A stretch of 64,000 nt of DNA, taken from contig JASFXZ010000029.1 in the NCBI GenBank assembly GCA_032209605.1, positions 733,001-797,000 of the forward strand. The letters run 5' to 3'. Under the pieces are notes generated by a model. That model searched no databases. It worked only from the letters and a program-made list of their open reading frames with translations, and was not told where the DNA came from. The stretch's first letter is position 1, and each line of letters opens with the position of its first letter. A program made the position numbers and the translations under genes. This DNA is from Mactromeris polynyma (lineage: Eukaryota > Mollusca > Bivalvia > Venerida > Mactridae). Of this stretch, positions 53,001-63,720 are shown piece by piece.

Positions 53001-56000
53001 ATTTCATACTATATTTAACAATGTCACCATATTAAACATAATACAATAAATGTGTGCCAAAATGAATCCCCTGCGTTCACTTACGGACAACAGTTGCTCG
53101 TGTTTTGTTTTGTATCCCTGGCCCAACGTATCACATTGACTGCACACGGGGAACCAAATTACAAAACGTTACGAAACGTGAGCCGAATATACCTTTACTG
53201 AACGCAGGGCAGGTGATATCCACGGACATATGGTAGGGAATGATTAAGATGATTAAAGAACCCTTACATAGCACAAAAATCTACTTTATAAAGCAAGATT
53301 TTCATCCGATGTCAACAATTATTTGCCCGTGAAAATAAAGTTATCTATCTATATAATTATGTTAGAACTTAGAATCTGACCCCTGAACAGAACAGAACAA
53401 TACTTTTGTTAGACTTATCACATATTACAAACAAATGTAATAACATGTGAACATAAACTGTCTTATGTTTGTGGCGTTCCCTGTATCTACTTATTCTCTC
53501 TCTTTTATAAAATTATATAATGGTATGAGTTATGACGTAACCATTTTGGTGGGGATTGCGAATCAACAGTAACTAACGGTCATAAATGCATTACAGGATA
53601 TTTAGAGAGTTCCTAAAGTTAATAAATAAAATATTTTCTTTTTCAATAATTTTTGACATCGGGCAGTAGAAAGCTATATACGTGTGAAAACCATATTAAA
53701 TATAACAACAATAATTGTTTTTTATATATACATGTATGAGAAGTCAGTAACAAGAGATGATAGATACATTGAGTATTAAGATAATTACCTTGGTCCATAG
53801 TTACAGACGTAATAATGGTCTGAATCACATAGTGCATAAGCACACCCTATCTTGTGTGAAGTAGCCCATACCATCTGTAAAACAACACATGGGTTTCCAT
53901 TATTTCTCTCAATATTATACAACGTTGGTTTGAGTTTTGACCTGCGCCGCAAAACTAGATATCCATTGGCAAAAAATGGTGCGATTTTTTATTCAGTTAG
54001 AAAATGTCATCATTTTACCACAGTAGACGTATTTTCTACTATAGTGGAACATGCTTATAACGTGCTCGGTAATAACGAACGCTCGGATAATACGTAGTAA
54101 TCTTTAATCCCCGACAAGTTCTTATATATTTCATTGTTACAGTATAACTACACGGTTATAAATTATAATGAATTTGGATATAGGGTAATTTCAAAGTATG
54201 GATATAACAAAGTTTGAATAACGAACTAAATCTCCAGGTCCCCAAAAATTCGTTATAAGCGTGTTCCACTGTACATTTAATATTTCTAATGCAATAAATT
54301 ATATTATGGCGCTGAATTGACTTGAGTTAAGAACTTTTTGGACACACCTCGTATACCACTCTCTACACTGCTGTTATACATAAGTAGAGCTACGGACTTG
54401 ATTAAGAAAGGTCTACGTATAGAACCAGACTTCTATAATAATTGAGCGCAGCTGTACGATTTCCAACCTCTTCTTTAAGTGACGTCATTTCCAGAAAACG
54501 TCACATGTGACGTCACTATGTACTGACAGTAAGCAATTGTTGCCGCATATGGCAATATGAAAACGAAGTGATCATATGGAATAAATTTATATTGTTTCTG
54601 TTTCCTGCTTGCAAATAGTGACATTTCTTGAAATGACGTCACTTACAGAAGAGGTTGTAAATCCCATAGCAGCGCTCGTATATGATTCTGCAGTAATGTA
54701 TTGCTGTTCTGTCCCCATTCTTTGCTTAAGTGAGAACGCCGTTATAAAATTGAAAACAAACTATGGAGCATGCTTGGCAACATTCACAAAGTAGAACTAG
54801 ACATATCAAGCAAATGGGAAGTCGTTCATGTACACATGGAGAGACAACTAAAGGACAAGGAGGCACGTAGAAGAAAGGGACAAAATACCGAAACGATGAG
54901 GACAAAGAAATCAAACAATCGTGTTTTGTTATGTGCAGTGATCAATTGGTATGTTGGCCTAGTCAGTGCAGTGGTCAGTTAGCCTTTCCAGAGCTGGGGT
55001 CAGTTGGCCTACCCAGTGCAGTGGTCAGTTAGCCTTTCCAGAGCTGGGGTCAGTTGGCCTACCCAGTGCAGTGGTCAGTTGGCCTTTCCAGTGCTGTGGT
55101 CAGTTGGCTTAGCCAGTGCAGTGGTCAGTTGGCCTTTCCAGTGCTGTGGTCAGTTGGCCTAGCCAGTGCAGTGGTCAGTTAGCCTTTCCAGTGCAGTGGT
55201 CAGTTGGCCTTTCCAGTGATGTGGTCAGTTGGCCTTTCCAGTGCTGTGGTCAGTTGGCATAGCCAGTGCTGTGGTATGTTAGACTAGCCAGTGCTGTGGT
55301 CAGTTGACCTAGCCAGTGCTGTAGTATGTTGGACTAGCCAGTGCAGTGGTCAGTTGGCCTACCCAATGGGGTGGTCAATTGTCCCAGCCAGTACGGTGGT
55401 CAGTTGTCAATTGATAACTAAGCCTGAAGGCGGGCTCTATTGTAAGTCCACTCACCTAGAAACATTATGGTGGTAAAAATGCATCTAAAATGTGTAAGTT
55501 TATTACCTGTGTATAATGGCCGATAACTCGTCCTGTTGGACTGGAATTACTTCCATAATCGTAGTCATTTTTCTCATCAGCCCATAATTGAATGGCTTCT
55601 GACCAACCCAGTTCCCCGGTGCTTCCTGCTAAGTTTTGACCGAGGGAATACCGACCTAAAACAGAGCGCATTCAGTAGTCGAATAATTCTAGAGTTTTGC
55701 AGGATTGCAGGACTCATCCTCGTAGACCTTAAGGGAAGCGAAAAAATAACAAAAAAGGCAAAATATCTAAACATGATTTTGTTGGAGATAGTATGCTATA
55801 AAGAACATACCTTATCAGACAAACGAATCAAAATAATGCTATTGAGCGAAGTATTAAAGAACCGTCTGTTTACTTCATTATAATACAAAATATATTGAAA
55901 CTAATTAATCGATTTCATCATTTATTTTAAATGTATTATTACATCAGGTGCATGTTATTCTGCACGTTCAGAAAAAAACTGTAATGTGAACAGTCGACTC

Positions 56001-59000
56001 AACATCAGTTAATAATATGTAAGCAGATCGATAGACTTACTGTACATGTATATAAGTTTGAATAAGTTTCGATAAGTTTATTTTAAAAATTCGGGTAAGC
56101 CATAACGTCCATGAAGATCAATAGAGCATGATATGAAAAGACGTCCCAACACAACTTATAGCAATAATAAAGTATGGAAAAGATGGTAATCAATCAATAT
56201 AATGTTGTGGTATTGTATAGTTTTATTGGCCCGGTCAAAATTTGCATATCTTCATGGTCAATGCACGCTATAAATTAGTAATCGGGCCACTTTCGATAAA
56301 AACTTATTTATCATGTACATTGACCATGAAGATATGCAAATTTTGACAGGTCAATAAAATTATACAATAATCATATGATGATACGAAATTTCAACGGCGT
56401 GTATAATAGCAACACATATATCAGTTTCAGACAAAACACAAATCAGGATATTGAAACATAACCAGAGACCTATTACAAAATAACAATACTACACAGTAGG
56501 TGTCTGATAATACTTACTAATTTACCGAAATCTCTGACAGAGTACCATTATTCTGCTGACCTTGCCGAAACTAAATGTCAAGGTCATTAATACATTCAGT
56601 AATGGTTAGGAAAATGGACTAATATAGTATCATACAATGCAACAAGTCTTCCGAGTGTGTATTAATTTATCTGCGCAACAATCCAGCGGTGTGTACAATT
56701 ATACACACTTATTGTACTTTCTCCAAGTCGCCAATGAAAATTCCGACAGTTTGACCTTGAGTTTTAAACACAAACCCCTTCGATTCGATTGTCTCGTGAT
56801 TTCATTGTAACTATTTAAATTCTCCGAACGTTTGAAACCATTCACGGATTAATAAACATCGCTGTCCCTTAAACACATGTAAATGTTCAGCCAACTAGTT
56901 CTGTTTTGTTTATACCATTCACGGATAAATAAACATCGCTGTCCCCTAAACACATGTAAATGTTCAGCCAACTAGTTCTGTTTTGTTTATACACTGTTTA
57001 CTTATAACTGAACTGTTTGATTACCATATGAGAGCTGCTATGAGATTTACAACCTCTTCTGTAAGTGACGTCAATTCAAGAAAACGCAACAACTGACGTC
57101 ACTATTTGCAAGCAGGAAACAATATTTACTCCATATGGTCACCTCGTTTTAATATTGCCATATGGGGCAAATATTGCTAACTGTCAGTACATGGTGACGT
57201 CACATATGATGTTTTCTGGAAATGACGTCACTTACAGAAGAGGTTGGAAATCGTACAGCGGCACTCATAAATTATATGTTATTTGTCTGTTATATAACGT
57301 TTTCTGTTGTTACATATGCAACCATGACCAACAATTTGAATTTGTATTTATACATATAATTGCTTTGCTTAGTATTTGAAACGATATTATTCAATCCTGA
57401 AAATGTCAGTACCAGGCATTAGTATAGTCGACGACGTAACGACGTAAACGGTAGAAAAAATCAACAATAAAACTAGAATACAAAGTCCTTCATGAATGAT
57501 TATTATCATGTTTTTACGGATGCTATGTTTATATTTCAGAACTGCGTAGATGTATGAACATAGAAAAAAAGGCGTGAATCAACCATGACTTAGTGTTGGT
57601 ATATTACATTATATAGTGTACGCATGTATATGGGTGTTCATAAAGTACACGGAAAAGTGCTGTCATATCGTTTTTATAAAAATCTCAAATGTGATCAAAA
57701 TTTTAAATTCATGTCGGTCAGGATATTGTGTTTTTGTGTACAAAAAGGGATACTCCTAGTACGAAAAACACGGCGAAAACAGTCTCCATGGCAACGTCGT
57801 CCAACATAAACCGGCCCAAATTTAAAGAGAAAGCACGCATTTCATTCACAAAATGGCGTTTTGTTCGTTTACCATGCAACACATTCACATCAAATTTTAG
57901 GTGAAAAACGCTCCAAAGCTTGGCTTGACGTTCGTGAAATGAAAAAAATGAGCATCGAACATCAGTCCGACATAAAATTAAACTATTTGAACACCCCTCG
58001 TATATATATTATATACAACTTTACTTCCTCCGTTTACTGAAGAGTTACATATAAAACGTACTATATTATTGAACCAGCCATTGAATACCAATGCCTATAT
58101 AAAGACGATAATGTTCTTTCATCATTGCTGCAGAACGATGAATGTCAAACTCTATACTTGACTTATAAGAACAGTACCGTCCAAAAACTGGTAGTAAAAG
58201 GGATAATGATAAAAAATTGATGTTAGTTTGTACTTAAAGTGCTTAAAGAATAGCAACCTTGAGACATAATCTGGTCACTTCATAGCCGACTTGGGGGCCA
58301 GCCCCCCCCCCCCCTTTGCCCCCATGGAACCGGGCCTGGGAAGGGATAGTATGGGACGCCATGACCAGTACATATGTTCTCATAACATTTTGTCCCACAG
58401 ACCCGATCCATAGCGTGAAAACTTCTTAAATAAAACATGAAGAGGTCCTGCTACAAAAATCCTGAGATAACCGTGAAGATAAACAAATATTTTTGTTGTA
58501 TTGTTAATAAACTTTCAATAATGGTGGATACATTACACACATGAAAATCAAACGAATATTTTAATGTTAATATAAATCATTATACAAATCTGCGATACGT
58601 TGGCAATGTGGAAAAGTATATATACAAATATGTTTTACTCGGTATAACTATTAAGCGTGAGCTACAGTATAGGCCCTATCTTGCGTATCTAAATTACCTA
58701 AAATTAGTTTGTAATTTTAATTGGAAATTGTAATTATTTTATGCAAATTTATTTTTTGCACGATGATGGCGACACTGAAATTGCGTCGTCTTTACTGTTC
58801 CCGTATTTGGACTGAAATTGTGTTTATTGCCAACACAAGTGATTATATATTATTAAATATACAGTATATTTAACATGTCAACGCATTATCAGAAGAATCT
58901 GTCCTTGTGGACTAACCAGTAACAAATGCGACGTGCCTGATTGATTGATTAAATGTGTGAACAAACAACAACATTCGAATATCCGGGTCCATTGAGCTTT

Positions 59001-62000
59001 TATTTTCTAGCGAAAGCGCGAGACGTATACTACATTCATATCAAGAAATAACATCGTGACAGCTCAAGTCTCTTATCGTATATCAAAAATGGTGTCTACC
59101 ACAAGCAATTACTTTTATCAAGCACGATTCGATTTAAACACCCTTTAAACAATTTGTTTTCAAAACTCAACCGCATTTTGTCTCGGAAAAAGCGAAAAAC
59201 TGCGAATAGATTGTAATTATACTTTAATTTGGTTGTGCAACATAAAAATGCAGAGATGTTAGGAGTGCTGGTTACTCCAGATCCAAAATGGTTTTCGGTG
59301 AATTCACCGAAATTCATTGGATTTCGGTAGGATAACGTACCCCTTATCGAAAGGTTAACCAATCCGCGTCAAGGTTACAAAAGTTGTGCGGTTGAAGAGA
59401 AATTGCCTTAATGTAAGATTGATTGGTTTATACAACACTGATATGCAAATAGCAAAACCATGTTAGTTCGAAGTCGAGGGCGGAAACGGTGTCAATTTTT
59501 ATCCGTTTTAAATGATTATAGAAAGGAATGTCTCGGACGAAAATGGTGCATAATTCAATATAATTTTTTTCGATAGAGGCTACAATATAAGTATCATGAA
59601 TGTATAATACATTCTGATAAATAAGTACAGCCCGGGGAAATTTCATTATGCTGGCTAAACACAGCGGGGTGGCTAATTAAGTCGCGAATGATAATGATCA
59701 TGAGACGTTAAAGTGGCGTATATATAATCGGTTATAGCATGGAGCCAATATCGATCAGATCTGGGGAATCTTGCGATGAGCAATACAGTACTTGACGTAT
59801 AATTCTAGTCAGATCGTACTAAGGATGTATACATCGCACAGCGGATACTATGACCGGACGTTCGGAAGTGACTATGAGACATCGCACGATACCATATATA
59901 GTATTTATGTTTGTATGTTCATGAAATAAGTACATGTGTGATATTTGCCAGTACTTTGTAAATATTCTGCAGTCAGAGGAAGTAGGAATACTGTTTGAAG
60001 TGTCCATATTCCGAGTGACAGTGACACGTGGTGTTCTTGTCAGTAAACTTCAACGCAGTTCCGATGTACAATATCAATGTGTACGCTTTTTGAAATCAAA
60101 GCGCTGTAAGTTGTTCGGTATTGAACACTGGTTTTGTATTCAACACTTCCAGATTCACAGATAGTACTAATCACTACTGTCCATTGCTGAACCATTAAAT
60201 TTAATTGCGCACTAGATTACTATTATTATTGAGTATGTTATATGCAGGTTACGCTTAGTTTTTGAACTATTTTTAACCGATTCACCTACCTGTTATTCTT
60301 GTGCCACTTCCGGAAAAAAGTAGTTTTTCTATTAAGGCGATGCGAGTGTCGAATAACAAATAATACTTATCGTTTTACTATACTTACCAAAGTCATACCG
60401 TTCGTAGTTACTGTCATGCTCTAGGACACAGTTTTCTGCCCATTTTTTAGCAATGTTGGCAATTCCGTCGTCCCAGGACTAAAATTCAACAAAAAACAAT
60501 GACTAGTTCCATAGTCAAGTCAAGTTAAAAAATGTGAGACAACATAGGTCGATACGACTCGTAATAATATATTCAATGCAATATCTCAGGTCAGTTTTTT
60601 TTATTATTTTGAAATCTTACTTTCGGGTATATGTACTCAGTACATTTTAAAACGCTCATTTTGAAACCTGCGAAATGTTTATAAAGCGTCATTTTATTGC
60701 ATTTTGAAACTTATCTTATATGAAAATATCCAATACATGTATATGCAAAGAAATATATCGTGTATGTTGCGAATAAACATGATACACTACAACCAAAGAC
60801 CTAAATACCACAGATGCGCAACTCGGCCAGATATCGTAAACTCCCGCGGAAAATAAAATCTCGCGAGAGCAGGTTAACGTTTACCAGATAATGGCGCATC
60901 GATACGATGTTAGCGGCAGACGTATTCTAAAACAATATATTTTTGTCAAAATAAAGTATGAAACTCACTGTCTGTTTCGTTATTCATACTCACATTAAAT
61001 ATATATTGTTTATAGTTACTTTTAAAGGAATGTCTTCTGAAAACGGGATAGTTTAGACGTCTCTCGCGGCTGGCTGGCCATTTAATTTCAATGTTTAAAC
61101 AATTTCTGTGTTCTCATATGAATTGATATTTGACAGTAATAAATTAATTTTCTTGTGTTTTAATAAATTTGATTGGTCAATGCCTATTGTTTTGCAATTC
61201 ATAAACCACGCCCTAGGCAGATTAGTTCTACTGGTCAGTACTGTAATTGAAAATTGCCCTAGATGTCAGCTGTAAAAACGCTAGAGTAATAAAACCCCAG
61301 GAGATCTTTGTTATGTGTTAATTCATACCGCTATTTCCTGTTTAATAGAATTAGTGCCTTTGATAATTGAAATGATTAGGTCATATCAGTCTGTGATCTC
61401 AATTTGTAATAAACACAATCGGGTTTCAACTGTCTGCCATCCAAAATATTCATATTTCAAAGATTTAGCCAGCCTCTTCCGACATTTTTAATGTTAATTC
61501 GTGTTCAGAATTAAATTGATGTCACCACCCTTGTTATACATGATTGCAGACAGATTGGTGCTCGATAAGAAAGTCAGAGTTGAGAAATATGTAACTTCTG
61601 TTTTGCAACGTTACAATGTGGACGATTTTATAGCCAGGTTCCGATTAAGCAGACATACATTTGACCTGTAGGTTCGACCGTAGGTTGGTGATTTACAATA
61701 ACATACATTTACTACTCTCTATACCAATCGGTGTAGCTTAATGCGCAAATATATATACATGCATGTTCATGTTTCAAGTGGAGTAATATTACAAAATAAA
61801 AAATGTAATCTCCAGTACATGAAAAGTTTAACGCGCATACAACTAAATGATGTCGTTTTTATTGAAGTAAAGGTATTTGTATTAGCTATCTGAATAACAT
61901 CTAAGTAGTTATGTTTCAAATTCAAATATCTCTTTCAGGAACATGATATGCCTCATAACAATTATAGTGACAAAAACATGCATCATATGTGCACGCAACG

Positions 62001-62603
62001 ATCAAAGATTTGCAATCTCATTGCTTAATTTTCAAATAACACCGACCATCTGTTCAGACGATATAATATACCTTTAAGAGATTTTTATTTATTGCGATTT
62101 GAAGATATTTTCCTTCTATAATTCTACAGGAATTCTGTATTCATTTTAAGATCAATTTAACTGACTTACATGGTTTATCAACTACATAGTTTCCGCGTAG
62201 ATACAAACATGTTATTCCGTTAGCTTATATGCATTGTGCTGTATATGCATTTTTAAACTTGTTAACTTTTACTGTATAAGCGAAATTCTATTCCCAGATA
62301 ATACAAAATGATATTTCTTTAGCTTGTCCACTTTGCTGTATATATGTTATCAATGTGTTTATATGCTTTTACTGGCTTTAATAAAAGCCCATTTACAACA
62401 CATCTTCTGTTTTTATTATAATTGTGTACTACAAAAGCTACGCAGACTTTTGAGACTCCATCCGAACTATTTGATGGCCATAAATATAGAAAATGCATTA
62501 TTACTACAAACCATAGTTAGCATATTGGATGCAGTAGGGGACACTTCCCGTCGGACTTTGTTATGCAAGTCAACAATTGTCTTTATGTCCCCTTCTTCTA
62601 ACC
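50036..62603 (-). CDS. Secreted CAP/CRISP-family protein with EGF-like and ShKT modules (partial)
   Basis: Seven exons in transcript order: 62603-62512, 60478-60388, 55655-55507, 53874-53789, 52353-52271, 50879-50775, 50149-50036, with matching phases. The first four and the start of the fifth encode a CAP (SCP/PR-1) domain: IVDLHNKVRREVSP, SWDDGIANIAKKWAENC, LEHD, LGQNLAG, CAP1 signature GHYTQMVWATS split by an intron, and CAP2 signature YYVCNYGP. Exon 5 adds a Cys-rich linker (CSDCSTNCNDKLC). Exon 6 is an EGF-like module (CFNGGTLDLESCTCSC, ending SNCG). Exon 7 is a ShKT module starting CTAIEDPSYC and ending CPDMCGWC. The missing N-terminal exon should carry a signal peptide; the last exon breaks after the ShKT codon for Pro and its continuation was not found. 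Known: CAP proteins are extracellular, disulphide-rich; function varies. ShKT is a common extracellular module and does not by itself mean a toxin. No orthologue is named. Confidence 0.85.
51129..51377. repeat. Long fold-back element with about 90-bp arms
   Basis: CAP-gene intron. Left CCGTTCGGTTAAGGCTAACA continues with CTCGCACGAGTAAGAAACTG, TGCACGCA and GCAACCGAACGCTCTGTTTG; the right side carries the complements in reverse order, ending CTCGTGCGAGTGTTAGCC. The right arm has an extra tandem TTTCTTACTCGTGCGAGTGT. The loop has CTCGAGCATCTCCGAGG. Both arms are internally repetitive and GC-richer than the surroundings. Confidence 0.9.
51596..51774. repeat. Family A TIR element, copy 5
   Basis: CAP-gene intron. 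Contains ACCTCAGTAATAAGACCATC, ACTGGTCTTCTTATTGAGG, AAAATGGACTTGAAACTTG and ends AGTGAGGTTTTATTGTA. Orientation follows the copy at 52503. Confidence 0.8.
52001..52230. repeat. CRE-bearing MITE, copy 3 (inverted)
   Basis: CAP-gene intron, about 40 bp from exon 52271-52353. Begins TTGAACGCTGCTATGGGATT and TTTACAACCTCTTCTGTAAG, ends AGAAGAGGTTGGAAATCG. Two exact TGACGTCA words (52041 area and 52187 area). Confidence 0.85.
52503..52682. repeat. Family A TIR element, copy 6
   Basis: CAP-gene intron. Starts TAGTAAACCCTCAGTAATAA, contains TTGGGACCCTTGAACACTGG and GAATGAAGAGCGGAACAG, ends GTGAGGTTTTACTG with TA following. Confidence 0.85.
53089..53211. repeat. TIR element (CCCTGCGTTCACTTAC)
   Basis: Left CCCTGCGTTCACTTACGG and right CTTTACTGAACGCAGGG are inverted. 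The right half (ACGTTACGAAACGT, TGAACGCAGGGCAGGTG) resembles 40813-40870 next to the 24-bp minisatellite (ACGTAACGTTTTGGACTG, TGAACGCAAGGCAGGTG). Confidence 0.65.
54042..54271. repeat. TIR element (CAGTGGAACACGCTTATAACG), TA-flanked
   Basis: CAP-gene intron. Left TAGTGGAACATGCTTATAACG differs by few bases from the complement of the right end CGTTATAAGCGTGTTCCACTG; TA lies at both edges. About 230 bp with no coding frame; another Tc1/mariner-type MITE. Confidence 0.8.
54442..54684. repeat. CRE-bearing MITE, copy 4
   Basis: CAP-gene intron. Begins ATTGAGCGCAGCTGTACG, ends ATCCCATAGCAGCGCTCGTA. Three exact TGACGTCA palindromes, two in the left part and one in the right arm. Confidence 0.9.
54948..55405. 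repeat. Minisatellite, 25-bp unit
   Basis: CAP-gene intron, ending about 100 bp before exon 55507-55655. About 18 copies of GTCAGTTGGCCTWKCCAGTG plus CAGTG or CTGTG. Early units alternate between two variants (CCAGAGCTGGG and CCAGTGCAGTG), showing a 50-bp dimer; later units are more diverged (GTATGTTGGACTAGCC). Confidence 0.9.
56213..56367. repeat. Fold-back MITE with about 45-bp arms
   Basis: CAP-gene intron. Left TTGTATAGTTTTATTGGCCC then AAAATTTGCATATCTTCATGG; right CCATGAAGATATGCAAATTTT then GTCAATAAAATTATACAA. The arms match with few differences; the loop is about 50 bp. Confidence 0.85.
56837..56990. repeat. Tandem duplication, 77-bp unit, two copies
   Basis: ACCATTCACGGATTAATAAA to CTGTTTTGTTTAT occurs twice head to tail with about three differences (CCCTTAAAC versus CCCCTAAAC, GATTAATAA versus GATAAATAA). 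It sits in a CAP-gene intron. Confidence 0.9.
57026..57272. repeat. CRE-bearing MITE, copy 5 (inverted)
   Basis: CAP-gene intron. Starts ATGAGAGCTGCTATGAGATT and ends CGTACAGCGGCACTCAT. Four exact TGACGTCA palindromes, the most of any copy. Confidence 0.9.
57480..58170. repeat. Local duplication, copy 1 (partner 63075-63720)
   Basis: Left part 57490-57631 (AAAGGCGTGAATCAACCATG, ACTTAGTGTTGGTATATTA) and right part 57998-58155 (CTTCCTCCGTTTACTGAAGA, TTGCTGCAGAACGATGA) match 63080-63223 and 63583-63710. Between them sits a TIR element not found in the partner. Confidence 0.85.
57632..57997. mobile_element. TIR element (GGGTGTTCA) inside duplication copy 1
   Basis: Left GGGTGTTCATAAAGTA and right TATTTGAACACCCC are imperfect inverted repeats, set in ...TATA and TATAT... 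sequence. About 365 bp; no transposase seen. Probably a mariner-type non-autonomous copy, assigned only by TIR look and TA-rich target. Confidence 0.6.
59230..59470 (-). repeat. Dispersed repeat, opposite-strand copy of 2364-2600
   Basis: Contains GATCCAAAATGG, CCGAAATTCATTGGATTTCGG, CGAAAGGTTAACCAATCCGC and CAAATAGCAAAACCATGTTAG, the complements of blocks at 2364-2600 in reverse order. The local palindrome around 59300-59325 (TTCGGTGAATTCACCGAA) is extra. Confidence 0.65.
60479..62511 (-). other. CAP-gene intron 1 of the visible part
   Basis: Two kilobases with no exon, no clear TIR pair and little simple sequence. The only marked site is the palindrome TCTCGCGAGA at 60859-60868. Nothing else is supported here. 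Confidence 0.6.
60859..60868. promoter_or_regulatory. TCTCGCGAGA palindrome
   Basis: Exact 10-bp palindrome. In vertebrates this word is a known core element of some TATA-less promoters. Here it lies inside an intron with no gene recognised next to it, so a role is unproven. Confidence 0.3.
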
Positions 62604-62622
62604 CTGAAATAAATTCATAATA

Positions 62623-63005
62623 CAGTCAAACCTCACTTCAAGACCACCTCAATAATAAGACCACCTCAGTAATAAGACCACCTCAGTAATAATACCACCT
62701 CAATAATAATACCACCTCAATAATAATACCACCTCAGTAATAAGACCACCTCAATAATAAGACCACCTCAATAATAAGACCACCTCAATAATAAGACCAC
62801 CTCAATAATAATAACACCTCAATGATAATACCACCTCAATAATAAGACCACCTCAATAATAAGATCACCTCAATGATAAGACCACCTCAATAATAAGACC
62901 ATCTCAATAAAAAGACCACCTCAAAACTAAGAACACAATTTTCAAGTTCATTTTCACTGTTTTGCTCTTTATTCAAACTCAATATTAAGACCATCACGAT
63001 ATTAA
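62623..63005. repeat. Family A TIR element, copy 7, expanded to a 17 x 17-bp array
   Basis: Starts CAGTCAAACCTCACTTCAAG after TA. From 62642 to about 62930 a 17-bp unit ACCACCTCAATAATAAG is repeated 17 times with point changes. The normal family interior follows (ACAATTTTCAAGTTCATTTT, CTCTTTATTCAAACTCAAT). The right TIR is missing. The element begins 19 bp from the CAP-gene exon. Confidence 0.9.
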
Positions 63006-63074
63006 GACAAGTATTGAAACTGTTTTAATTATGCTTCATTGTGTACATGTTGTTAAATGAAAATTTACTTCAAA

Positions 63075-63720
63075 TCATGACATGACGATTATTTTTTTGT
63101 TTTCATGGATGCATTGCTAGGTTCATATTTCAGAACACAGTAGATCTATGAGCGTAGAAAAAAGGCGTGAATCAACCATGACTTAGCGTTGGTATATTAT
63201 ATTATATATTGTATGTATGTATACAGGCCCGTAGCTTGAGGCAAAATTAAACCGAGGCAATGAATGCGGGTCTGGAAGTGTCCTCACCCAGGGGAATGCG
63301 TACATAAGGGTTCACCTGCGTTTTCTGGTTATTTGATGTACCAGTGAAGTGATTTATCAATTGCTATTCGTTTTATTTTAATAGTATGAATCGAAAGCAA
63401 TGGCAATTTTTGATGTCCCGGAGCGTCCCACAGCTAAAAAATGTCCAAGTAGTCGATTGGCATGTTTTTGTGTGCAAACCAAACAAAGTGCCAAACCATT
63501 AAGACTATCGTCCTCCACGATTGCTTTGGAAATTTTAACTAAAGCAGCTGCCTCGGTGTGCCTCAGCATAGCTATGGACCTGGTATATACAACTTTTCTT
63601 CCTCCGTTTACTGAAGAGTTACATATAGAAAGTACTTTATTATTTAACCAGTAACACCCATGCCTATAAAGACGATAATATTATTTAATCATTGTTGCAG
63701 AACGATGATTGTCAAACTCA
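63075..63720. repeat. Local duplication, copy 2 (partner 57480-58170)
   Basis: Shares both flanks with 57480-58170 but has a different element (63224-63582) at the same junction. Confidence 0.85.
63224..63582. mobile_element. hAT-like non-autonomous element with an internal open frame
   Basis: Left CAGGCCCGTAGCTTGAGGCA then ACCGAGGCAATG; right GCCTCGGTGTGCCTCAGC then ATAGCTATGGACCTG, an inverted pair of about 35 bp. Flanks GTATGTATA and GTATATACA are near-matching. On the - strand an open frame (63569-63378) covers most of the interior, encodes a 63-residue peptide with KISKAIVEDDSLNGLALCLV and CTQKHANRLLG, and its stop is followed at once by AATAAA. The peptide is not recognised. Confidence 0.6.

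Noticed and set aside
53330..53360. Second LINE 3' end (AAATAAAG then TATCTATCTATA)
   Set aside because: Only the tail resemblance is visible; no coding remnant or 3' UTR match was found upstream.
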